Origin: Colocasia esculenta
Taxonomy: Eukaryota > Streptophyta > Magnoliopsida > Alismatales > Araceae
Assembly: GCA_014218235.1 (NCBI GenBank)
Contig: CM024755.1
Location: forward strand, 39,080,713-39,144,712
Direction of reading: 5' to 3'
Length of the DNA stretch: 64,000 nt
Under the pieces are notes generated by a model. It had not been told where the DNA came from, ran no database searches, and worked only from the letters and a program-made list of their open reading frames with translations. Numbering within the stretch: the stretch's first letter is position 1; the number at the start of each line of letters is the position of its first letter. The position numbers were made by a program, and so were the translations under genes. Shown piece by piece: positions 1-8,517 of the stretch.

Positions 1-690
1 GCTTTTGACCTCAAACATTCCTTGAACTTGATGTTTCAATCAATAAGAGGAGAAAAGCTACCTATTTCTTAAAAAATTAAAAAAAAAACAAAAGGGGAAA
101 AGGCAGAGCAATGATAGGTCACATACTGAGTAACCCGGGACATTGGCATCACAAATGTCTGTCTTCGCATCAAAAAGTTCAACTGTCAACTCTGCAAATT
201 GGTATGATGGTTACCTACACTTAGTAACTGTGGGTATGGGCATCACAAATATCTACCTTCACATCAAAAGGTGAATGTGAACTGAATTACCACTTACCTC
301 AAAGTAATATGAACATTCATGCAAAACTGAAATAGAGTGAAGCCTCCATGGTTTTAATCAAGATCAAATTGCTTATTTCTTGTCAAATGCTCATTTGAAT
401 ATTAATTTCAAGCATCAACTGAACATCACACCACCAAGAAATAAGTAACTCTTCAACGATTTTATTCAATGGGTTATCTTATATTCATTGTTTTTGTAAG
501 GTGTCTTCTATATGCTACAACTTAAGATTTCCAGACTATTATCTCCAAACCATTGTGTAAAATGAAATGTGCTAATACTATTGTGTATGACACTTTGTAA
601 TGAGTGTATACCACAGTTCTCCAAGTTAATATTTCATATGAACACTCACTTTGCACTCATTTATGTCAAAATCCATTTCTGGACAATTCT
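1..690. other. Gene-free stretch left of the copia-A third ORF
   Basis: I see no coding region here. A short phrase (ggcatcacaaat, then a variant of cttcacatcaaaa) occurs near 147 and again near 240, so there is a weak duplication about 95-100 bp apart. It may be the pol-to-ORF3 spacer of copia-A, because the third ORF and 3' LTR of that element follow. No RNase H or other pol sequence is visible, so either the spacer is long or the element is internally deleted. Confidence 0.4.
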
Positions 691-700
691 CCTCAGCATC

Positions 701-1017
701 TGTCGACAGATGCCTTGCGCCTGTCGATAGACAGAATTCTGATCCGTCCAGAACTTCAACCGGTTCACATTTTGTCCGGTTCTTGTGGGCCCTTTCCATT
801 TCAAATGGTTTTTAAATAGCCATAAAGGCTGGCCCACCCACGACCCCTCACCCCCTCACCTTCCCTCAAACGTTGCTTCCCTTCCTCTTTTAAACATCAA
901 CCCCTTCCTCTCCTCAACCGCACTCTCTCCATCCTCTCCCTCTCCTCCTGCTTTTCTGTTTCTCTCCTCCTCCTCCTGGTCCATCTGTTCTCCTCCTCCC
1001 TCTATCTCACATCAACC
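701..1017 (+). promoter_or_regulatory. Candidate internal promoter of the copia-A third ORF
   Basis: TGTCGACA lies at 701-708 and TGTCGATA at 722-729, 21 bp apart. The same motif forms the array in the 3' LTR of this element. A TATA-like TTTAAATAG follows at 811-819, then a strongly C/T-rich leader of about 170 bases, then an ATG in the context accATGG at 1018. The order (motif pair, TATA-like box, pyrimidine leader, ATG) resembles a promoter and 5' UTR. That it drives a separate transcript of the third ORF is inference. Confidence 0.45.
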
Positions 1018-2233
1018 ATGGCTACCCGGAGGAAGATGACTGCTTCTCGCCAATGCTACTTTTCGCAAGACACAGGAGACACTTCTAGGGCTCTGGCAGA
1101 GCGTAGAAGCAAGCACCGGGCCGATCGTAACCCCAAGCTCATCATTCCCTCGGACCTGCAACTGACCAGGGTTTGTGGTGTCTTCAAGAAGTTCGTCCAG
1201 CCTCGATATGTGGATTTCTCTTCCCTAGAGGACATGTTCGAGGGCATGGAAACCCTCTTTGCTACCCAGGGCTGGACTACCTTTCTACAGTCCTAGAAGC
1301 AGTACTCCCCAATTGGAGTCTTTGAGTTCTTCAACAACCTGGGGATGACACCTGCTGAGGACCTATACACCACTGTTAAAGGTACTCCTTTCAAAATCAC
1401 CACAAATCTCCTGTGCTCTGCAGATTCCCAACTCAGGGGTTGATATCCTTCTTACCCATCTCAACACCTCTGAGTACTTCACTCTCATTACCCAACAGCC
1501 CTATGACTCCACCAAGGAATTTGTCAAAATCAATGCCAACACTTTTTCACCACTTCATAGGATGATCCATCATATTTTCATTACCCTCATCGCTCCCAAA
1601 GATGGAAGTCAGGAACTTGTCACCGAAGTCCACAAAAGTTTGTTCCACTACTTCCTTCAAGGCCAGCATATCAATTTGCCCAACCTAATGCTTGACCTTA
1701 TTAAGCAATACTTCAACAACCCCAAGAGGTCAATGCCATATGTCTGTTCCATTACTTCCCTCTTGTCCTTTGTTGGAATTCAAATCACTGCGGGTGAGCT
1801 TGTCATCCTCAAGACAAGGAATGCCTATGACATTACCACTGCCCATCGGATGGGCTACAAGATGGTAGATGGGAGAGTCACTCGAACTCTCAAAGGGCAA
1901 GAGCCGAAAGAAGAGGAAGCCACTGATGAAGATGATGAAAGTGAAGAGGAACCAGATCAGGAACCAATGGATGTCTAGGGTGGTGATGAAGGTATCCCTA
2001 CTGAGGACGTTCAGCAGCCTGCTCCTCAAGACCTACAAGAATTTATGGCAGATCAAATGGCTCAACTCACCCAGCACTTCAATGCGAGATTTGATCAGCT
2101 CAAAGTGCAAGTCAACAACAGGATGGATGCACTTGAGGACAGTCAGGCTCAGATCCAACGGCAGCTTACCCAACTTTCTGCTGATATTCATGGACTCTGT
2201 CATCCCACTCCTTCTAGGAATGACACTTTTTAG
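1018..2233 (+). pseudogene. Third ORF (env position) of copia-A, plant transposon-protein type, broken
   Basis: This about 405-codon region sits between an unassigned spacer and the polypurine tracts and 3' LTR of a copia element, where SIRE-type elements carry an extra ORF. The N-terminal part (codons about 45-130) and middle part (about 180-300) align by eye with the N-terminal domain of the SIRE third ORF at 20731 and 43158. Shared cues are a vKGT-plus-hydrophobic segment and a long helical block. It is of the type annotated as putative plant transposon protein. An acidic stretch (about 295-320) and a heptad-like helix (MADQMAQLTQHF onward, 2045-2190) close it. Stops lie at 1294-1296 and 1976-1978, and a frameshift near 1418 changes the frame between them. 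It is much shorter than its SIRE relatives (about 1,225 codons). I see no signal peptide or transmembrane segment. Confidence 0.7.
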
Positions 2234-2420
2234 AGATGTCTAGGGTGTAGCTTAGAATTTCCTTTTGTGGGCTAATGGGATGTTTGTCATGTCATTTCTG
2301 CATTTCCTTTTTTGCAATGTAATGCTTGTCTATGTACTGTGTGAACTTTAAGTTTATTAATGAAATCACAGTTTATCCCTTCAATGAGCTCATGCCTAAT
2401 TTATCTTTTTGAATGTTGTC

Positions 2421-2472
2421 AAAAAGGGGGAGACATCAATTGTGTTTTTGTCATCATCAAAAAAGGGGAGAA
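2421..2472 (+). promoter_or_regulatory. Two polypurine tracts of copia-A
   Basis: AAAAAGGGGGAGA (2421-2433) and AAAAAAGGGGAGAA (2459-2472) precede the 3' LTR. The second directly abuts the LTR start TGTTGAG and is the expected plus-strand primer site. The first is a near copy 38 bp upstream. SIRE-1 and SIRE-2 show the same doubling. Confidence 0.8.
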
Positions 2473-3768
2473 TGTTGAGTTATGATTGGCATGACTTCAT
2501 GATGCTTAAATGTTTTTGATAATGACATAATTGATGATGAGAAAATGTGATAAAATGACATGACACTATGAAAAATGCATAAGACATATGCCCTCAAGAG
2601 ATCTTATTCAAAGCTTTGTTTTTGTAGGAAATCAAGTGAAAAATGGAAGTACACATCAAGAAGCAATTCAAGCACAAAAGAACTTGGAAAAACACAAGAA
2701 ACAATCCGCTGTCGACATGCCTGGACCCATCTGTCGACAACCAGTGAAGATGCTCATCAGAAAGGTTTCTGGAAAACAAAAATAATCACTAGCTGTCGAC
2801 AGCCAGGTCTCATATGTCGACAACCTAGTTCATCCTGTCGACAATAAGGTTACATCTATTGACAGCCCAGGCTAAGGTTTAGAAATTCGGTTCTGGAAGA
2901 CACAAGTGCTGCAGTACCTGTCGACAGCCGATGGTCATCTGTCGACAGGCGCTTGTTAAGTCACAACATGTGACAAACATGTGATCTTTATTAGGGTGTC
3001 CTCTTCTCTCACGAATCCTAAGACTTGGACACTCCTATATATAGATTTTTTGGACCCATTTTTGAAGAAAGAAGCCTCTACACCAAACCCTAAGCCAAGA
3101 ACAAGAAGAAGGAGGTTTCTCTGCTTCTCTGCTTCAAGTCTCCAGCCTGATCAATGAGAGATCCATCTCAGAAGAGAAGTTGAAGCAGATTCATCCACAA
3201 GTCTCAAGCTTCGTCATCATCATCAGATCTTCATCAATGTGAAGTTTGAAGTTCATCTGGACGAAGAACCTGAAGAGTTCAACCATTCGATTTGTTCTTC
3301 AACTCTGAACTCTTCCTACATTTTATTTCCTTTACATGTGTGTATGTTGTTGGTTTGAGCAGCCCTTGTGCTCATTCCACAAGTGTGTGTGGTTGATCTG
3401 AGATCGTGTTTATCTCAGACATCGTGTGTGTGTTAGTGTTTGTGTTGAACTCGCTTTATAAGTAGTTTGGCGTGTGTGTGTGTGGGCGGTGGACGTAGGA
3501 TACACGAGTTGTGTAGTCCGAACCATCTTAAATCTTCATGTCCTGTGGTTTGCATTGATCCATTGTTAGATGTATGCTAGGCACGAATATTTGTTCACAC
3601 ATCCTTCGTACATCTAATCTCCTAAATGCTCTCTACACACACATCTAAGTTTAAACTTGATCCATATCTTTTTAGAATTTTCTACAGTCAGTCTTAATCT
3701 AAAAAAGAAGGTCATTTTGCTTTTAATTGGTAGTAATCTATTCAACCCCTCCTTCTAGATTACTGTCA
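2473..3768 (+). repeat. 3' LTR of copia-A
   Basis: It begins TGTTGAGTTATG directly after the polypurine tract. The proposed end, ...tactgtca near 3768, is approximate because the partner LTR lies outside the window. It holds the phased TGTCGACA array (2710-2947) and a TATA-like ctatatatag near 3033-3042. A U5-like end rich in cccctcc resembles the ends of SIRE-type LTRs. Confidence 0.7.
2710..2947. repeat. Phased TGTCGACA palindrome array in the copia-A LTR
   Basis: Exact TGTCGACA starts at 2710, 2732, 2794, 2815, 2836, 2919 and 2940, and a degenerate TATTGACA starts at 2857. Adjacent steps are 21-22 bp. The two larger gaps are 62 bp, close to three steps. All sites therefore lie in one register of about 21 bp, or two turns of B-DNA. 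The array lies upstream of the TATA-like box of the LTR, so it falls in U3. Confidence 0.9.
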
Positions 3769-4296
3769 TAGTTAATTCTGCACACATATCAATCTTAATT
3801 TTTCATAACGTTCCATTTGTGCTGTAAATTAACTTGCCATGTTAAAGATCCCATAATGAATTCAAGTAGCATTATTTTCAATTGATTTTTGGAGTAATAA
3901 CTAGATAAAAACTCCTACTCATTACTTGGGATAAAATGTCATCGAGGTTTATGTCATTGTTTTTTTTTGGGGCATGTCACTTAAGTTCACAATTTATAAC
4001 AGGTCGAATGGTTCATCTCTGAGAAATATGCTTAAAACGTAGGAATATGTATTCTTGTTGATAGAGATCCAAGATCTTCCAGAAGTCTGCGTCAAGGGGA
4101 CCCATTAGCTCCAGCGCTTTTTATTATCATGGAAGAGGCTCTTAGTAAGGGGTAAAGCATCTCTACTCCACTTTAGTCTTATCTCCTTTTGCTAGCCCCA
4201 AGAGATCCACGCCAGTTTCCCACTTGCTTTTTGCTGATGACACCTTAATTTTCTTAAATGGTCAGAGATCTAACATCATTAAGCTTAAGAAATTCT

Positions 4297-4501
4297 TATG
4301 ACGACCCAACCAGCAAACTGGCCCAACAACCGTGCCAGTTGGTAGACTTCCCAGGAAGGTCACCCATCTTGGAACTACTCCCAACTGAGCACGCTTAACT
4401 TCAGAGTTCTTTTCCATCTCGAGCTCTGAAAATGACTAGTCCGGGTTGTTGGTAGTCTGCTGATTTAGTCCATTTAACATATTCTTATATGGGGTATTAC
4501 A
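4297..4501 (-). repeat. Cassandra LTR (3' LTR in element orientation)
   Basis: The LTR runs from TATGACGACC (first G of the canonical TG mutated to A on this strand) to GTATTACA. It is 205 bp, the same length as its partner at 4732. The purine tract lies immediately to its right. Confidence 0.92.
4346..4409 (-). promoter_or_regulatory. 5S rRNA-derived domain in the left Cassandra LTR
   Basis: On the minus strand this block carries the 5S internal promoter region: GAAGTTAAGCGTGCTC (box A area), then GGAGTAGT, then a mutated GATGGGTGACC (box C area), then TGGGAAGTC. The spacing matches plant 5S rRNA. The first part of 5S rRNA is not recognisable, so this is a promoter-containing fragment, not a 5S gene. 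Confidence 0.9.
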
Positions 4502-4718
4502 ATCTACCCCTCTTATATAAGCGACGTCCTCGTCGCTGCTCACACATAGCACACAATCAAACCCCAGGCAGGCAGGATTCTAGAGGTGGCCCCCACAGGT
4601 TCAAGAGGTGGCTCACACTATGTAGCACTTTGCGCCATTATGGCTTCAAGAGGTGGCTCCCATAGCGTAGCACTTTGTCCTGTGTGGCACTTAGTTCCTG
4701 CACTTCCGGCTAGGTAAG

Positions 4719-4730
4719 GCTCTGATACCA
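4719..4730 (-). promoter_or_regulatory. Cassandra primer-binding site (tRNA-iMet)
   Basis: On the minus strand it reads TGGTATCAGAGC, the standard initiator-Met primer site of plant LTR retrotransposons. One base separates it from the LTR at 4732. It fixes the element's orientation. Confidence 0.93.
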
Positions 4731-4731
4731 T

Positions 4732-4936
4732 TGTGACGACCCAACCAGCAAACTGGCCCAACAACCGTGCCAGTTGGTAGACTTCCCAGGAAGGTCACCC
4801 ATCCTGGGACTACTCCCAACTGAGCACGCTTAACTTCAGAGTTCTTTTCCATCTCGAGCTCTGAAAATGACTAGTCCGAGTTGTTGGTAGTCTGCTGATT
4901 TAGCCCATTTAACATATTCTTATATGGGGTATTACA
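4732..4936 (-). repeat. Cassandra LTR (5' LTR in element orientation)
   Basis: The LTR runs from TGTGACGACC to GTATTACA, with intact TG...CA ends. The primer-binding site is one base to its left. Confidence 0.93.
4781..4844 (-). promoter_or_regulatory. 5S rRNA-derived domain in the right Cassandra LTR
   Basis: This is the same block as at 4346-4409, with box C better kept: AGGATGGGTGACC is intact here on the minus strand, after GAAGTTAAGCGTGCTC. In Cassandra elements this domain is the RNA polymerase III promoter, and in this orientation it lies in the 5' LTR. Whether this copy is transcribed cannot be told from sequence. Confidence 0.92.
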
Positions 4937-7280
4937 ATTCTTGTCTAGCTATGAGCGCTGTTCAGGGCAAAAAATCAATGCACATAAAAGTAGCTTCATA
5001 TTATCTTCCAAGGCCCCTTCTTCCCTAGTTGGTAAGATTGCCAGCATCATAGGTTATAAGTAGCAGATGGGGGCTTTTCGTTATCTTGGGGTTCCCATTA
5101 GATATGGTATAGTTAGTTCTCAACATCAAGATGAATTCTTGGAGGTCTAATCTCAGGCTGGCAGGGCCACTCTTATTAATTTAGTTCTCAATTCCATCCC
5201 CATTTATATTACTGCGGCGATTTCCATCCTTAAGATAGTTGTTAAATACATTGAGAAATCTTGTGCCAATTTCTTTTGGAGTGGAACGGATGGTATTCAT
5301 CAAAAGCATTGGGTTTCCTGGGACATTATTCATCGTCCTATAGCAGAAGGACGGCTTGACATCAAGAGTTTATGGCATATTCAACTTGCCCTGGCTACTA
5401 AACAAATTTGGAATATTTACCATGCTAATTCCATGTGGGCCACTTATGCCAGGACAAGATTTAAGGTGGATTCTGCTGCACCTTTCAAGAATTCCATTCC
5501 TCATGGTATGTCTAGAGTGATCTTTAATACAACTCATCATACTGTCATTAATAATTCAAAGTGGGTTATTGGAGATGGTAGGAGTGTGGATTTTCTACAG
5601 CATATTTTGATTGGCCAAGCTCCTCTCAAGGATTTGATTTCTATCCCTTACAGTGGGCCTGGGGTCACTGTTAGGGAGGTTATTAATAATGTGGATCACC
5701 CAATTCACAACCTTCTCCCGTGTTCCAATTTTCTTCAGGATGTCCAGTTGTTCGATCATGAGGATTGCTGTGTTTGGACTCTGTCTACTGATGGCTCTTT
5801 CACCACTTCTTCTGCGTACAAGCTCCTATTTGTGCATGGCGTAAAGAGGATGGCCTTGCCACGTCTGTGGCATCACCTCTTCTATAGGCGTGCCTCTATC
5901 TTCTGTTGGAAGCTCCTGTATAGAGCCATTCTTGTGGACTCACGAATATCTGATCAGGGAATTGCCATTGTGTCTAGATGTTCTTGCTGTACAGTCCATT
6001 GCTACGAAGACCTGAACTACCTTTTCATCTTTAGTGATGTGGCGTCCAAGCTCTGGCAGTGGGTTGCACCGATGCTGGATATTAATTTGAGCTCTTATGA
6101 TAGTATCACCAACCGTCTATGGCAGATCTTGTGTACTTGCAATCCTACAAAGCCATATGGTTTTACCTCCCTGTATTCTTCCATGTTCATTGTTTGGGAA
6201 ATCTGGCGCACTAGATGCCTTATGCGGTTTGAGGGGAAGCGGCCACCCCTTCACAGAATTATCCATAATATTCATTTGATGGTCTCCACGTCTCTTGAGA
6301 ATATGGTGTTCAGGTTCTCTTCATCTGATAAACACCTCAAAGATATCCAGTCACTTGGATTCTCTCCAAAGATCAAAGCAAGTTCTTTTAAACTTGTCAG
6401 GTGGATCCCACCAGATTTTAGTTTGGTTCTCAATGTTGATGGAGCGAGTAAGGGGAATCCGGGACATATGGGGGAGGTGGTTGTATCAGAGACAGTAAGG
6501 GCAATCTCCTCTTGGCCTTCACCAACAATTATGGATTCGGTAGCAGTCTTGTTGCTGAAGTGCGTTCTCTCTGTGATGGGATTCGGCTGGCGTTTGAGCA
6601 TGGTCTCACGTTGACCCTTATCTGTTCTGATTCTGCTGCTCTTGTCACTTCCACTAATACCAACAAACCTCCATCTTAGGAATGTTTGCATTGGTGGCAT
6701 GAAGTTCAGTCATATCTTCATAGTTCACATGTTAGAGTGGTTCACACTTATCGTCAAGCTAACCAGGTGGCGGATGCCTTGGCCAATTTGGGTTGCAAGT
6801 TATGTAGTAATGTAACTTTTCTTTCTTCTAGCTCTTTACCTCGTGAGTGTAAAGGTTCGCTTACTCTGGACCGGTCTGGGGTTCCTAACCTCAGGCCAGC
6901 TTAGCTGGGGTATGCCCCTGTGTTCTTGTATTTCTTCTTATTAATTATAATCCAGGACCAGGTGGATTGAACTCGTGGATTCTACCAGGCCCTGACACCT
7001 ATGGACCTCTTTTAAGAAAAAAAAAACAAGATATTAATGTGCATTAAGTATAAAAGTATTTGAAAGGAAGATATAAATACAAGAAGTGAAGAAATAGGTA
7101 CATACATATTATACAAGCACATTTCTCTATAATTTCTGAAGTTATTCACAATAATGAAATCCTTGTAACAGATTGCTTCCATATGCAGCAAGAAGGTAAG
7201 ACACATCACATATATCCTAAACAATGGAAACACCAATGAGGTATACATCTCAATTTAGGAATAAAAAATTGAGTACAAAG

Positions 7281-7687
7281 TAAGGGCTGCCAACGGGTCG
7301 GAGTCGGAAATGACACTTTCCACATCCATTTCCTATAAGAAAATCAGAAACGGGTCGGAAACGGAAAGTAATCGGAAACATCTGGTACGATCAAATGGTA
7401 GATGTATGTAGCATTAAGAGTAGTGGTAAAAAAGATATCTTTGATAATAATGGGCGTAATAAATGCTACAAGAGAGACAACTTAATTAGATTCTATTTAC
7501 AAATTAAGGAGAAGTTAAAAACTTGGTCTAAAGTTTTTTAATATTAAGAAATAAGATTTGAAGAGTATATATTTTGTAAATAAAATAAAATATATATATA
7601 TTATCAAAAACGGAAACGGAAAAATGGATACAAAAAGGTCGAAAACGGATTGGAAAGTCAGAAATCGGATATCCATTGGCAGCCATA
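7281..7687. mobile_element. hAT-like MITE
   Basis: The ends are TAAGGGCTGCCAACGG on the left and the complement of TATGGCTGCCAATGG on the right, an imperfect inverted repeat of about 15 bp. They are flanked by GTACAAAG (7273-7280) and GTACAAAC (7688-7695), an 8 bp duplication with one mismatch, the size made by hAT transposases. The interior is A/T-rich with repeated cggaaac and no coding capacity. The exact end could shift by one or two bases. Confidence 0.72.
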
Positions 7688-7991
7688 GTACAAACTCTTC
7701 CTTGTAGACATTAGATCCTTAATTCGAACTTAATTCAATAAAATACTATTATATGGATTACTTTTAATTGTTTACTTTCAGTTTAGTGATCAGTATTCAC
7801 TTCTTATTTTAATGCAATTCATTTACATGTATGCGTGAATTTAATTTACTATTGCACTTGTTCACATGTATGATTTTGTTTATTTCCTTTCATATTTATG
7901 TGGCATTTAAATTTGATCTATGCATGCATAGCAATTGTACACTACACACACCTCATGAGAGCGTGTTAAGCCCGTGTCAATGAACCTTCCC

Positions 7992-8069
7992 ATTCAAGAT
8001 TTTGGGATTGATGTGCACGTTCTCATTTATAATGATGAGAACATGTATATCTAACTCAAAGTCTTGAAT
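7992..8069. repeat. Imperfect 78 bp hairpin
   Basis: The left arm from attcaagattttggg pairs with the right arm ending caaagtcttgaat, about 35 bp each with a short loop near ttataa. It has no coding content. It may be an outer part of the larger foldback next to it. Confidence 0.6.
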
Positions 8070-8076
8070 TGTCCCG

Positions 8077-8380
8077 TTTTGGACAGTCTGTGAATGTTTG
8101 ATCGCAGTTAGGTTGTCATTTACTATGTATTTGTACTTTTTGTTGTAAATTTCGGGTGCATCTGCTCACTCTTCTCTAATATACCTTTATTGATTTAGAA
8201 TATTTTCTTAACCACTTATTAGTAAGTGTTTAAGAATAAGTGGTTAAGAAAATATCTTAATCAATAAATATTTTTGGTATATCGAATAGGTGTGGGGAGA
8301 TGCAAATTTTCAAAAAATTGTACAAACACATAGTAAATGGCCATCTAAGTGCGATCAGTTATTCATAGATGGGTAAAAAG
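8077..8380. repeat. Foldback element, about 300 bp
   Basis: The two halves are imperfect reverse complements around a centre near 8225. Matched pairs include tttactatgtatttgtac (left) with gtacaaacacatagtaaa (right), gatcgcagtta with taagtgcgatc, and ttcttaaccactta with taagtggttaagaa. It is A/T-rich and non-coding. The form fits a foldback MITE. I see no clear target duplication. Confidence 0.65.
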
Positions 8381-8517
8381 TGATAATCTAAATAATATAT
8401 CCTTCCTATTCATTTCAGTTGCGTCGAACGATGTGTGAAAATGGTCAGATTTATTTTTTTCTAAGTTTGAATTTTAATGTTATTTGTTTGTTAATATTGG
8501 TTGAGCGGAGGAAAAAA

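Larger units (their letters stand above)
4297..4936 (-). mobile_element. Cassandra-type TRIM with 5S rRNA sequence in its LTRs
   Basis: The 640 bp element has two 205 bp LTRs (4297-4501 and 4732-4936), a 230 bp non-coding interior and a 5 bp target duplication ATTCT (4292-4296 and 4937-4941). Read on the minus strand it has a TGGTATCAGAGC primer site next to the right-hand LTR and a purine tract (aagaggggtaga) next to the left-hand one. Each LTR holds a 5S rRNA-like block. A short element with no coding capacity, a tRNA-Met primer site and 5S sequence in the LTR defines the Cassandra TRIMs. The two LTRs differ at only about five or six positions by eye. It is inserted in the LINE RT. Confidence 0.93.
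4070..6903 (+). pseudogene. LINE reverse transcriptase / RNase H, degenerate
   Basis: The RT core reads SLRQGDPLAPALF (about 4085-4125) and then LLFADDTLIFLNG (about 4226-4264), with the catalytic FADD box intact but a stop and a frame change between the blocks. Cassandra follows at 4297. Downstream, QMGAFRYLGVPI (about 5067-5102) and SCANFFWSG (about 5250-5285) are typical L1 RT C-terminal blocks. The longest open stretch, 5433-6614, covers the zf-RVT-like region and the start of RNase H (LNVDGASKGNPG, about 6429-6465). A frameshift near 6470-6500 precedes the end of RNase H, where YRQANQVADALANLG at about 6750-6795 carries the last catalytic Asp. Unspliced and broken, it cannot encode a working protein. 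Confidence 0.85.
4010..7027 (+). mobile_element. 5'-truncated L1-type LINE, split by Cassandra
   Basis: Reverse-transcriptase motifs, a zf-RVT-like region and a C-terminal RNase H are followed by a short poly(A) run at 7016-7025, which marks the 3' end. The visible coding match begins only near 4040, inside the RT domain, so the endonuclease and ORF1 are missing. That is usual for 5'-truncated LINE copies. A complete Cassandra TRIM (4297-4936) interrupts the RT. I could not find the target-site duplication because the 5' junction is unclear. Confidence 0.85.

Noticed and set aside
604..1039. Short plus-strand frames before the copia-A third ORF
   Set aside because: They encode low-complexity Pro/Ser peptide from the pyrimidine-rich leader and match no family. 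They are better explained as leader sequence.
4781..4844. A genuine 5S rRNA gene
   Set aside because: Only the internal promoter part is present, inside LTRs with TSD, primer site and purine tract. It is a Cassandra element, not rDNA.
7949..7957. cactacacac as the CACTA left end
   Set aside because: The bases after CACTAC do not match the right TIR (AAGAAAAAGCG) and no subterminal repeats follow. It is part of an AC-rich stretch.
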